From Polytrichum commune (Eukaryota > Streptophyta > Polytrichopsida > Polytrichales > Polytrichaceae): DNA of 64,000 bases. A program made the translations under genes and the position numbers. This document shows, piece after piece, positions 22,665 to 33,920 of this stretch. The number at the start of each line of letters is the position of its first letter. The first letter of the stretch is position 1. The notes under the pieces are model-generated. The model was not told where the DNA came from. It saw only the letters and a program-made list of their open reading frames with translations, and made no database searches. The stretch is taken from NCBI GenBank assembly GCA_950295325.1, contig OX485807.1, positions 30,537,666-30,601,665 of the forward strand, in the 5' to 3' direction.

Positions 22665-23111
22665 CTATGGCCTTCTCATCACACTTCTATTATCCAACAA
22701 ATTGGGCGCATGAATCTCATATATATTGGTGTGTTGTACACCACATAAGGGGCATACGGAGGTTTGTTCTTTGAACAACATTCGAGTACAAATAATCATT
22801 TTGTCACCTAAGGCGTTGGTTGTGAAGTCTGCAAGATATGCGTTAGTTGCTCCATATGGGGTAGAGCCTTGGGTGGGCATTGTTGCATCGGTGTATGAAT
22901 TATGTACTAATCGATATTGTTGTTTACAATTACCCATCTTTGTCACGCCACATATTCCACAACAATATAAATGTTTGAAAAAAGAATTTGTATGTTTTGT
23001 CCAAGAATCATGCATATCACTTCTGTGAGACCACGATCGATCCCATCGTTGAAATCGTTGTGTACGTCTTATTCGAATGCGTTCATGTACTTCTTTTTTG
23101 AACCTCGTCAT
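22665..23111 (-). CDS. Cys-rich hypothetical protein, 148 aa
   Basis: An uninterrupted ATG-started ORF. The N-terminal third is basic (Arg-rich, 'RIRIRRTQRFQRWDRSW'). The middle and end carry two Cys pairs, 'CCGICG' near residue 50 and 'CPLCG' near 120, plus other Cys and His. This is compatible with a zinc-ribbon-like fold. It is among the longest unexplained ORFs in the spacer. No introns, neighbours or regulatory signals support it further, and it may derive from a transposon. Confidence 0.4.
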   Translation of the reverse strand: MTRFKKEVHERIRIRRTQRFQRWDRSWSHRSDMHDSWTKHTNSFFKHLYCCGICGVTKMGNCKQQYRLVHNSYTDATMPTQGSTPYGATNAYLADFTTNALGDKMIICTRMLFKEQTSVCPLCGVQHTNIYEIHAPNLLDNRSVMRRP

Positions 23112-25529
23112 ATTAGTTATATTTTACTTCAACCAAGCTATTCAAGTCAACATATTAAGTTGTTTGAAGGCTTCTTTATGTGAGGAAGTCAGGGTTGTAG
23201 ATTTATTACATGAGTACAATTTTATTTTTATTGAGCTGTATAATTTCGTGTAATTGTTGCTATAGGATGTGCACAATAACACCTTCTTATGTATGGTTGT
23301 GTATAGATTGTATGATATGTGTAGGTGCAGCGCAACAATACACGCTGCAATCGATTATTCACGCAAATGAAATATGACCGATGATGCTAAAACATGTCCC
23401 TGGGCAGTGCACAAGAGTAGTTTTCTAGATGAAGTGCTTTTGGTTTATGAGGATGTCATAATAGGCTAACTTGTATACTAATAGGTCTAATTCTATTGGT
23501 GTTGCAAGGGAGTTTTGTATACTGTATTGAATTTCCAGAGAAGCATAAGTGGAATTGTGAGGTTGACATGGAATATAATGTGCGTTGAATGTATGTATGT
23601 GTTGTATGCGTTGAGATTTGAAGTCATGATTATTTCAAATATAGAGACATTGCCAAAAACCAGGAAACTACAACTTGGAATATATGAGAAACAAATGCAG
23701 CCGCAACAGCAATTAGCAGGACCTTCCAACAAAGTTTGTTCTACAAAATAATATTCCAGCTGTTGATGTCATACGGAACCTATCCCTGCTGCCTTGCCTT
23801 GCCTTGGTTTGTCCAACGCAACAACACTCCAACCTCGGATCTCGATGCAAGACGGATGTGAAGTCTGCATGGATTTAACATGGCATCAAATGGATCATGT
23901 TTCATGGTCATTTCTATTTTTAGAAAGAAACCTCTTGGAGGTAGGCCTAACATAAAATGAGGAGACCATTGCACTCCAAAATCTCACCACTGTTGATTTA
24001 TTATATTTGATCGTGTGTGAAGACCCCCAAATGGATAGAAATTCAATGAAATAACATTTGGTTGAGAGCCCGGTCACTTATGACTCCAAAGTAGACTTGA
24101 GGGCCCGTTACCACACCACTTGATTTTGGAAGTGTCTTGGGACATCCTATGAGCACTTCTTTTGGGCTCTTACAAGTTCATGGTCACGGCTATCGGCTCG
24201 TGTGTGCAATGGCCCTAAGTAATAAGGTAACATGCCCTATATATTGTTCTACATGTTGAGCAATTTTTCTTTTTATGTACATTGGCACCTCGTATGGAAT
24301 TTTTGTTCCTATGTAGAGGAAGTAAACAAAACTATGCCATAATTGTTTTGAGTCTAATCTATCATTTTTGAATTAGCTATGAGATTTCAAAGTATCATAC
24401 TAGATTGTGCTATAATAGAGTTCAACATGTTTCAATTTAGACTTGAACAACTCCTATTATAGAATCAAACCTTGTCTATATTTATTACCTCTTAGTTTCT
24501 CTTTACACACTCATCACGTGTCTTAGCCCCGACACCTAATGAGCTAGTTACACACTAACTTGGTTCTAAATATCCTCACCAAGCATCCTATATCCAACAC
24601 CCTAGCCAACCAATCATAGCAAAGGAGTGGGAAAGGAGTTTTCTTGTCCTTGAATCCATGCTTACCTTGTCATATTTAGAGAGATGTTGTTCTTTATATT
24701 TGGTACTTGCCTCTCCCATGTAAGGTCGATGCATCCACAGTCGACCATGTCCATTTAACCACTCACCAGGTCATGTGATGCCGGCATGGATTTTAGGCAA
24801 GCGGAGTTGAGGCTTATGTGGTGGTGGCTCTTGATTGATTACACTCATAAGAGTTTGGACAATCGTCGTAGCCAAGCATTAGCATTTAGATGAGCGGTTG
24901 AGGGTTAACCTATACATCGACTATGTGTTACCCTTACTTTACCGCTTCAAAATTTCTAGCAATTTCCGTGTTCATGAAAGAAAAGAAAAAAAAGTGCATT
25001 CTCCTTAGAATATGTTTCTCTTCACGAGAAATATAATTCATAGCCAAGCAAATGCAAACTCTCTTGTTTTATCCGTTATGGATGCCTCAACCTTAAGTGC
25101 TTCTAAATTTCCTTCATGAAGATGGGCTACACCTAATTCCAACACCTCCCCTCCCTCATTTTTTTACTGCATTGGGATCTTTGAGAACCCAAGGACCCTA
25201 TTTTTTAAATTTGTTCCCTAGAGTTCGATGAAACGGCACCCCTTGGGAAATAGGACAAGGTTACGTTAGCCTTTCGCAATGGCTTCCAAGCAACCCAAAA
25301 CTAGGCATCGTGTACTTGGCACTTCAATTAATGTATCCCTATAATTGGGAGATTTTCATAGCCTAGTAGAACTTAAATATTTGTATTTTGTTTCCAAAGT
25401 AATAAATAGTGTGGAATGTTCATAAATTAGTGTGGGCCAGCCTAATTGCACATGCTAGCACTTGTAGGGTCACTAAACCAAAACACATATTTCTCGACTT
25501 GGTTTTAATATACTTCTACAAGTCAAAAA
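23112..25529. other. Non-coding spacer with a dispersed-repeat copy
   Basis: About 23862-24225 is the third copy of the repeat at 18262-18500. The rest has no gene, RNA or terminal repeats that I can support. Confidence 0.35.
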
Positions 25530-26480
25530 AATAGACATTTGTTGCCGTTAAAAACGACTTGCCGCTTCAGACAATCAATGAAGTATGGGCGTAGTTGTGT
25601 TGGACAGGACGTTCCCAATGGTAGTGAAGTTTAGCTTACTACACATACATTTGATGAATGAAGTGATGTCAAGGCACTAGCACAAGTCATAAATGTAGTC
25701 TACGATAATTTGCATTTCACTACAGATTGTCATATGATGAAGAATGCACAAATATACCAACCATAGCAACAGTCAATAAAGAACAATATGGTTAATATAC
25801 AAAGATACTTCAAACAAAATAACATTATTTGATCTTTACTCTCCACATCACTACACCATTTATGGTATTTAATGTCACTTACTACTTGGAGTTATGCATT
25901 GGTATGACATTACCTTGTTGATATATATTTTTACCAAGCAAAGGTTTTAACGTTGCATAGCGTCCAAACAACCAATTCAACCTTTGTCAGCAAGAAATGA
26001 TATCTATAGTCAAAAGTTATGCCACAACGTAACTCCAAATAGTATAAATACCACAAACAGCGTACTTCTAGTAAACCCTGGTAAAAATGAGACTTGTTAA
26101 TAAGTGTACATAGTAAGCTCGTGTGACATGACATAGTAAATTATAAGAAAACATCACAAAATATTGAGTATACTTAGTGATATACAATTTACTATGTTGA
26201 GTAATGTATTCCCAATAAGGGATGTAAAGTCCACTTCAATCAATAATATATGGCTTACTTTGTATAGTCACGCGGTATGTATATGATTGAGTTGTGTTAT
26301 TGATATTGGTGAGGTTTGTATGACTGGATTAAGTAACATATTTATGGATATGTAGGATTTGGTTGACCATAAATGAGTCAAATATGTATGATTCGACGAA
26401 GTCACATGATTATCTAGTCATGGACATAGTGTTCACTCCTATTCGTCATACATGCATTACTACGTGGAGTCAACTGTTCA
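25530..26480. repeat. MULE-related repeat block without coding sequence
   Basis: Carries in inverted orientation motifs of 3700-4480, including GGACGTTCCCAATGGTAGT (from 'GGACAGGACGTTCCCAATGG') and many CACTTACTA / TACTATGTNGAGT / GTTATG-type blocks. It is probably a non-autonomous relative of the transposase-bearing element at 3.7-7 kb. Boundaries are approximate. Confidence 0.45.
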
Positions 26481-26492
26481 TTAGGAAACATA

Positions 26493-26546
26493 AGCCAAGG
26501 TGTAGCACAGTCTGGTAGAGACTCAATTCTTAATTGAGCTCCCATC
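26493..26546 (+). tRNA. tRNA-Lys(CTT)-like 5' half, degenerate
   Basis: TAGCACAGTCTGGTAGAG resembles a tRNA D arm. It is followed by a 5-bp anticodon stem CTCAA/TTGAG around TTCTTAA, placing CTT at the anticodon. The D stem is mismatched, no T arm with TTCRA follows and the acceptor cannot be paired. It is at best a tRNA pseudogene or a tRNA-derived repeat head. Confidence 0.3.
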
Positions 26547-28200
26547 ATCTAGCATCCGGCCGTTATATTCCAAGGACCCGCATTGTTGAGTAATGTTATG
26601 ACTATTGCGTTGCTTATAATACAATGTTACTCTGAACACAACTAAACAAATGTACCTTCCAAGGTTTTCCTCAACAAAAATCAACAAATTATCACAACCT
26701 TCTGCGGGAGACTCTTTGGCCAAATTGTTCGTCATGTCGAGTTTCTATCAACCATTTGCAAGTGCATCAACATGACAGATTCATAAACAATTAGCTCTGA
26801 AATCCAACAACTGTTTGAGACCATTTATATCATCTCAGTACATTGAAGATATTTTCCGAAGTGTAGCAGCCCAAGATCCCATTTAAATGCAAACCTGTGA
26901 CTAAGGTTTGCCAGCACTGCACAAATCAACAAATTAGCAAAGAACTCTTCTGCAATTTGCAAATGCATCATCAATAGGTATGACATATTGATAAAACTTC
27001 GGCCTTCGGCTTCGAATGTGGATAATTTTTTTGCCACAGGTCTAATACGGTTACTTATTTTTATTGGACACCGGAAAGACATGTGTTTCAAATTGAAAGA
27101 TGAATTCATACCGGACTCCTAGTTGGGTTAGATCAGTTTATCAAACCACCGAATAGGTCTAAGTCCTTCAGAGTTTAGCTAAAAAATGGCATTTTGTTGT
27201 CTTCATCTTACATATTAATCTTAAAGAAACAACCATGACCTCATATCGAATTTGCTCCTCATCATGATGGGATTAAAACCTCACCTAACTTAACCCTAAG
27301 ATGAGACTACATGGTAATTAATTAATTGCCAGACTAGACCGATTGCTTTTCTAGCACTACCAAACTTGATTTAGGCACCTAAACCTTAAACTTGATTCAG
27401 ACAACTTGATCAAATGATTATACTACCAAATACCTGATCTAATTTGATTATCCTTGCAATCGATTGGGTTGGATACCGAAGAAAATGATGCAATTTTGGG
27501 CATCTGACACATGGCTATGAATGAAGACTCTTCCACATTGCAGCAGGATACCATTTCTTTCCATTCAATTGGATGCAAAGGTCTGAGGCATTGTTGTGTT
27601 TTAAAAAAAGTTAAAATCAGTCTACTGGTCTTTTCAGCATTTCATGTTTCCTCACAGAGATTTCCCAATCCTCAACTTCAATATCTGGGTGCAAAGTTCT
27701 TATCTGCCATGACATAACTCTCTCAGAGGTCAATCATTTTTTGAAACTAGGATTGCTAAAATTTCATAAGTAGCTTGAAATTCTATCAGTTACTTGCATC
27801 ATCACTTGTGTTGTTGTTATGTAGATATAGCCTCTTCAATTCTTGAATGTATCATAACTCAGCCTAATGCCCTTCAGTTCGTTTCTCAGTGGAGGATGAG
27901 TTTTGTATGCACTTTGAAAGGGGATGATGATGAGTACTTTAGGTTTGCAAACCTTGTGCAAATTCATTCAGCTTGAATTCTTCGGTTCTTTTTACAGCAG
28001 TTAGCCTTATATTAGATGCACATTGTTCTTTTCCTCATTCTGACTCCTTTGAGAATGCATTCACATGTGATGTGATATACTGATGTCAGAGATCTCATCT
28101 TCCTTGTGTATCTATGGGATTGTAAGCCTAATTTCATGTTTGCAACGTGATTTGTGATTGTTGTATTGCAGAATTTTTGTTTTTTGTTTTTCAAAACTTC
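26547..28200. other. Non-coding or unassigned
   Basis: Two loosely similar stretches ('ATCAACAAATTA', 'TTTGCAA(G/A)TGCATCA') at about 26680-26775 and 26925-26990 suggest an old tandem duplication. Small ORFs at 27511-27717 and 27794-27976 have no recognisable features. Confidence 0.3.
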
Positions 28201-28216
28201 TCCATTATAGCTCATG

Positions 28217-28457
28217 TCTAAGATGGAGACTTTCGAAATCGAATGAGAGGACGATGGAACCAGCTTGGGCAAATTTAGGGCGAGGTCACAGGGAAAAATT
28301 GTCGCCGAGGATCTCAAAAACATGAAGAAGAAATTAGGACACGATGGCATTTTGCTTGACGACACCACAGAGCTTACTGACACTGATCTGCTCACTCCAG
28401 GACGCATTTACAAGTTTCGAGAATCCATATATATTGATGCTCCCTCCGCACCAGGTA
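28217..28457 (+). pseudogene. Exon-like ORF with premature TGA and GTATGT donor
   Basis: ATG at 28217 opens a frame that meets TGA at 28244-28246. It then continues for 70 codons of hydrophilic, protein-like sequence ('KIVAEDLKNMKKKLGHDG', 'LLTPGRIYKFR') to 28457, followed by GTATGT. Alternating charged and hydrophobic residues and a length of about 80 suggest a small beta-grasp-like or similar N-terminal domain, but I do not recognise a family. A dispersed-repeat copy follows in the presumed intron (28490-28570). The TGA suggests a pseudogene unless the true start is downstream. Confidence 0.35.
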
Positions 28458-28570
28458 TGTAAAGTCTGACCTTAAACCCTTTGATATGCGGGTTTTGTTC
28501 GGTTAATTTTCTTAATGGGACACCTGTATTCGATTGGTGTGTGGTTAGGTGAGGATCAAAGAACGACTAT

Positions 28571-29867
28571 GCAATCAAGTAGTACTCAACTTTATAGGTT
28601 CCTCTGTCAAATCAGAAGCACTGGAGTTTAAAAAAAATAGCAAGAACAATTCAAAACCAAGTGGGAATTAGAGATCAAATTCCGACCTGCTCCTAACAGA
28701 TACTCAGATGCTGCAATCTTCTTTGGTGACAGAAACTCCATCACGAACATCCGCCACAGTTGCTAGTAATAAGGTTACTTGCGCTCATTGAGATGAACAA
28801 TGTGCCATTGAAGGAGACATACTTGCTGACAATCCGCTCCGGTTGGAGAATGCAAGGTCATGTGTCTTCAGAATCTCCATGGCCATTTTAGAACTGGACC
28901 TCTCGATGGCCAGTGGTGGTATCACCTCTTGCTCTACCTCTCCATAGGAATACCAATCCTCCCTACTTCTCCCCTAGCTTTGCAAACATGACCTCAGGAG
29001 GATCCGACATTGAGAGGTAGAGCAGGCTTCCCACAAGCGGCCATGGCCGGGCCAAAATAATATATTATCTGTGGGGTTATTCTTGCTCTAATGCCACCGA
29101 CACTTATTAAGTTGGAACTTATATGGTACTGAAAGTTACATATGCAACTCAAAACTCATAACTCTAGAGTTTCAGACCTCAAATATCCTACCGGTGGCAG
29201 GTTGTTTTTTGAGTCTGCATTCTAGAGCAGCTCTTTCTAAGAGTTGTAAAAGATTTATTTGTCCAAGGTTGTGTACAAGAAGCATCGTACGTGGTTAATG
29301 TAAGTTGCACTCACTGTATTTCAGGATTTCTTTTGGTTATATCTCAATACCCACATGCATTTGAATCTCAATGGGGTCAGGTTCACCATTATTGATTTTC
29401 AAACGTTTTGGGACACGCTTGTGCCTCCTGGGACTCGGTCTAATTTTGGGGCAATGTCTGTAATCCTTTGAATAAGATACCCAATGCAAGCTTGATCACA
29501 AGAAATAGGTGTTATAAGAGGTCAATTCAACTTTTATCATTCCTTTCTTTTACAGATACTCTGGCTTCAGTCTCAAACAATGGAAATTACTCTGTCCTCA
29601 TTAAATCATCAGTCTCTGAGCAATGATACAAACCATACCAACATTTTCTTCATGAATGTGCTTGGCTGAGCACATGCAACGACCGCTTAGCTTAATTAGC
29701 ACTCGAGCTGAGGGATAGGTCCTTTATAGCCACTGCAGGAGGTTTCAGTGTAGGATGGGCAAGGGATCTCATTCGTAGACAAACATTAGGGTAACTGAAA
29801 TTCTTGTAACGCAATAGATGGCAGCAATAAAGATCGGAGGAAGAAAGCAGAGTTTCATTGTAAATAC
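28571..29867. other. Non-coding spacer with one inverted repeat
   Basis: A 13-bp perfect inverted pair (28930-28942 TGCTCTACCTCTC and 29012-29024 GAGAGGTAGAGCA) surrounds a loop of about 70 bp. Read on the minus strand, 29492-29471 contains a 'LALGI'-coding stretch after CAAG. This could be a further exon of the gene at 29868-30231, but the support is weak. Confidence 0.3.
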
Positions 29868-30231
29868 CATCTCTATGTGTGGTGCTGCACCGTTCGCACT
29901 CACTGCTTCTATGTCGAACTCCTGTTCTCCCTTCTCCTCAATGCCAGCCATCAGCTTTCGATTCGCTTTATTCACGATGGGAAGAAATGCTCTCACCCGA
30001 TCCAATACTGCTGCCACAAAGCGAAGCACAACACTTAAGGACTTAGGGTTTAGGGTTTAACACACCACCAGCATACACACGCTTCATGCATTGAACTGCT
30101 TTCTTTGTGAATTCTAAAAACAAAAATCAGGAACAACCGAAGGTAATCGAGAGAAGCTCACCGGGTAGCTCTCTCTCTCCAGCTGCAAGACCTCCTTGCT
30201 CGTCCGCTCCTTTCTCCTTCGTCTCCATCAT
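29868..30231 (-). CDS. Probable NOPCHAP1-like (DUF4598) protein, first two exons
   Basis: Exon 1 is 30231-30162 (23 codons plus one base, starting MMETKEKG). The intron is 30161-30011 (GTGAGC..GTGGCAG, 151 bp). Exon 2 is 30010-29868, ending '..APHIEM' before GTATTT. The phases fit exactly: exon 1 leaves one base and exon 2 starts with two. The joined product has 'AVLDRVRAFLP', 'ANRKL' and 'FDIEAV..PHIEM'. These are the order and spacing I associate with NOPCHAP1/DUF4598 proteins, which help assemble box C/D snoRNP core proteins. A doubled telo-box (AAACCCTAAACCCTAA) lies in intron 1. The usual 'LALG' segment after IEM is missing from the open frame and would need another exon. The family call is recognition by eye, so moderate. 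Confidence 0.55.
30041..30059 (-). promoter_or_regulatory. Double telo-box (AAACCCTAAACCCTAA)
   Basis: Plus strand reads TTAGGGTTTAGGGTTTAA. Telo-boxes are a known plant element near starts of ribosomal-protein and ribosome-biogenesis genes. Here it sits in the first intron of the putative NOPCHAP1-like gene, about 170-190 bp from its ATG. The gene identity makes the association sensible, but function is inferred. Confidence 0.45.
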
Positions 30232-30458
30232 ATTCCCTCCACACATGCACGCATACGCTCACCCTGAAGTGGATTCGGACTCATTTTGATGAATAAATGG
30301 GTTAGTGCTCACATATTGAGCATGGTTCCTGAGGAGACGCGACGGCAAGGCGCTCCCCTACATAACCCACGAAATCTGGGAAATCTGGGGTTCAACTCCT
30401 TGCGCCCACGCTTGCCTCGCCTAACTGCACCTGGAACCATACCCAAAACCACACCAAA
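30232..30458. other. 227-bp interval between divergent ORFs; tRNA-like B box
   Basis: Lies between ATG 30231 on the minus strand and ATG 30459 on the plus strand, so it could serve both as a bidirectional promoter. It contains GGGGTTCAACTCC (30388-30400), a B-box/T-loop-like motif, preceded by a D-arm-like CAAGGCGCT. No acceptor pairing was found, so no tRNA is called. Confidence 0.35.
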
Positions 30459-30611
30459 ATGAGCTCCAAACAAGAGCGCCTGCCATGCCTCCGGTTGGTA
30501 CCGGAGGTAGCAGCGGATCCAGCTCCGGAGCGAGACTTCTTCGGATGCCCGCTCTCTATCTACTGCACATTGGTGTCACACGGCTACGGGAAGCAGTTAC
30601 AGAAGCTTCGA
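30459..30611 (+). CDS. Hypothetical first exon, divergent from the NOPCHAP1-like gene
   Basis: ATG at 30459 opens a coding-like, higher-GC frame of 51 codons. It includes 'FFGCPLSIYCTLVSHGYGKQ' and ends at CTTCGA before GTAAGT, a strong donor. If unspliced, the frame stops at 30668. The family was not recognised. Head-to-head placement with the minus-strand gene supports its being real. Confidence 0.35.
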
Positions 30612-30668
30612 GTAAGTGAAATTGAGGCCATCCACAAATTACAGCAGATGTCCCGACATCCCTGCTGA

Positions 30669-32837
30669 TGATGGCGGTAACGGAGAATAAGCTTCGGATA
30701 GAGAAACAAGTAGAGAAGCAAAGAGAGAGTTGAGGTTGCGTTGGTGCGAGCAATGAGTGCAAAGAGCGATGAGGAGACGAAGCAACAAACGGGGAAGACA
30801 GAAAATGACAGCATTACGAAGATTCTAGGATTCGTAGATTTACGGCATTTTCAAGGTTTCGAATTGGCGACGTGGCCTCACGAGAGGCCAGAACCCTGGT
30901 TCGCCTCCCATAGACTTCTTCTCGACAAGTTGGTAGATATAAATAAATGATATATATATACATATATATATATCGAATGTCACTCGTCCTTGCCCGTGAT
31001 CATACACTTCTTCTATTGCAACTTCCTTCCTTTCCTATATCCTCGAGTTGTCTCTTTTCTATCAAATAAGTTGTTTTGAAGTAACCAAACACTTTCTCTC
31101 ACTTTCCATTTCTATTGATAATCTCTCATAACATTAACTCTTTAATTTTCACAAGTCATCCTAGTAACCAACTCTACTCACATACATTGTAATTTTACTT
31201 ATGCAACTACTCTCACCTCATTTGAGTGGTTATAATTGCTCATTACACACTTGCCTTTCACCACCTATAATTTCTCTCACCTCATGTGAGTTTCTATAAT
31301 TCACTTCTCTTCTACTTTCACAATTATTCTCACCTCGTGTGAGTTTTCTTTATTCAATCCTTACACAATTTACTTCTCCCCACTTTCACATCTATTCTAA
31401 CCTCATGTAAGTTTTCTATACATAGCACTCTTTGAACAAAAAGATGTCTCTCGATCATAACCTCTTAACTCAATAATGACTATGCCAACAGTTACTTTGC
31501 CTCTACCTTGAAAAGCTATGGAGAAGGTTTGAGCTTGAAGCTCTTTGCATTAAAAAATGGAAATGGTACAAATGACCTAGCTCTCGTAGCCAATCTCTCA
31601 TGAATAAGATACGCTAATACTTATCCTAACACTATAAATAGTGGGAGGCGGCACCTAACATGTGCCACCCTCCTAAATGTTTATATCTTCTATTTCTTTT
31701 AAGAAGATGAGTAATGCTCTTTTAAAATCCTCAAAAAGAGAACATATCTCCTTTATCTTCTTTTACATCCATAGTGTGGTAGATTATGTCTTAGGATCTA
31801 TCTATCACTATCTAGGTACGGAGAAGTTCTAAGAGTAGCCCAAGAAGTCGATTCTTGATTGTTATTCCGTTCCACCTCTGGTTTCCTCACCTATGTGGCC
31901 GAAAAGGTATTTCATCAATATGAAGCACACTAATCCTAAGTGGCTTGCCATGTGGCTTACTATCTTCCCAATTCACTAATGTTTTACTTGCCTCCAACAA
32001 CAGCCTACTAGTCTAAAGTGATTCATTAATTGCAAATGGCTCACTACTTCTAAGTGGCTCAGTAATCATAAATTGTCTTACTCTTAAATTGCCTCACTAA
32101 TTCAAATACGATTTCTCATAAAACGGCTCACTAGTTTGATCACCCCCTTTCGGTTGATACCATCGGGATCCGCTTGATTCCCTTGGAACTTGGTCGATAC
32201 CCGCCTGACTTGGTTGATACTCTCAAAACTTGGTAGATACCCGTGGGAGGTATCATCGGGATTTGGTTGATAGCCAACCAATGTACCTTGAAAAGGGTCC
32301 TATTCCCCCCACCAGCTCCATCATCGGAGCTCGGAGATTCTGCTATCTTCTGATGTTGGTGCTGTGATTTATGCATTTTTTCCTTAGCCTTGAATTTTCT
32401 GCTTCTTCTTCCTAAGTTTTTATTATGAAGCAACTGGTCCTAACACCATTGTAAGACAATCAATGTGAGTCGATGATGAATAGTTTGGACCATAATAAAC
32501 TAAATGTTAGTGTCCTTTTAAAAACACTGTCCACCGAACCGCAAAAGAGTTTGTTGTTACCATCCGTTATTTAACTTTGTAAGATAAGGCGACGTGGATG
32601 TCTCAAACCCAGGTCATACTCATAACTTGCCGCAGTGACTCTTAATGGACCAAGAAGCTCTCAAGGGAACTCTCTATGATTACAATATCATAATCCAATC
32701 TCTTATCCTATTATCGTAGAAGAATCTCTGTTTCAAAAAATAAGATAAAAATGAAAAGATTCCCTTAAGTTTTGTCACAAGTCAATCCTACATTGGTTGA
32801 GACCCTCTTGAAACCCATTTGAAAACTATACTATGAC
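30669..32837. other. Non-coding spacer with two short tandem arrays
   Basis: (TA)n lies at about 30950-30973. Four repeats spaced 53-68 bp carry CTCACCTCATGTGAG-type palindromes (31212, 31276, 31329, 31397). At 32145-32280 about five units of 24-30 bp share ACTTGGTTGATACCC. No gene is supported. Confidence 0.45.
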
Positions 32838-33909
32838 TAGTGGTGATTTTTCACAAGGTCCCCAACATGTCCAGGGACATGTTCATAAAAAAAACCTTTC
32901 CAGTGGACAGGTTCTTAGAAAATGAACCGGTTTTTGGACGTGTCAAATTCACTTTGGATGGGTTCTAAAAATAACAATATTTTTGATAATTTTTTCCAAA
33001 CAATATAATTGGTATAAATATCAGTTATATTATGTCATATATGACATGTGAATATAAGCATAATGCAACCAAACCACTAATACCCGATCGAAATATCCAT
33101 CTTGAAGTGCTTGATACACCTGCATACATTAATTCATCAACCACAAAATTTAGAACCTTTTTAACATAATGTCAAAGATTATAATTGAAGGTAAACTTAG
33201 CAATTGAATAAGAATTAGTATATATAAACATGTTCAAAAATTTAAAAATAAAGAGCTACTCACCCTTCAAAGAAGTTGATGAATTCTCCTATCCTTCATG
33301 TTTCTCCAAACAAGCATCACTGCATTTCAGTTGATGTTTTCAACTGGAATATTTTCACATGAAATGCTCATCAAAGCATTCAAAGTCTCTAACTTCAAAC
33401 TAGCACGTAGATGACTTTTGATTAGGCTTTGCCTAGAAAAACCCCTCTTGTGGAGGGAATGCGGGTGGTGACGGATGGGCGATAACTTGTGATGGAAACA
33501 CCTTGAGGATAGAGTGTGGGGAAAGAAATGGGAGATTGAAGGACAAGAAATAAAAAGAAATGATGGTGGCAGAGGAAATTAGAATGGGGTGTACTCGAAA
33601 GATGAGAATCGACAACAAAAGACAGATAATTGATAGCCATTGAAGGCATAATTTGTGAAGATCCTATTGTTTCCAAGTGCAAACAATCACATGTCAACAT
33701 CTTTTGTTTTTTTTTTGTTTTTTGTTTTTTTTGTTTTTTGTTTTTTTTTAAAATTTTTTACCAACATTGTAAGAGACTTATTTATATGTATTGCGGGACG
33801 GGTATTTTCATTTCCAAACCGGTTGTGGGACGGGTTGTAATTTTTTTTGCCTTTCAATTCAAGGTTTTTGGACGTGGACGGGCAAAAACTTTGTGAAAAA
33901 CCAGCCCTG
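32838..33909 (+). mobile_element. Non-autonomous hAT-like element, 1,072 bp
   Basis: Imperfect terminal inverted repeats: left TAGTGGTGATTTTTCACAAG, right (reverse complement) CAGGGCTGGTTTTTCACAAA. It is flanked by 8-bp direct repeats with one mismatch (ACTATGAC 32830-32837 and ACTATAAC 33910-33917). CA/TA termini and an 8-bp duplication are hAT hallmarks. Subterminal GGACGTG, ACCGG and GGGACGGG motifs recur. No transposase coding sequence was found. It contains a T/G homopolymer tract (33697-33755). Confidence 0.65.
33697..33755 (+). repeat. T-rich (T4-10 G)n low-complexity tract
   Basis: Runs of T separated by single G, ending in AAAATTTTTT. Confidence 0.8.
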
Positions 33910-33920
33910 ACTATAACACT

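Noticed and set aside
30300-30410. Possible tRNA with long variable arm
   Set aside because: There is a B-box-like T loop but no acceptor or D-stem pairing.
33422-33896. ORFs of 60-92 codons on both strands
   Set aside because: They lie within the non-autonomous hAT-like element and its T-rich tract, and are low complexity.
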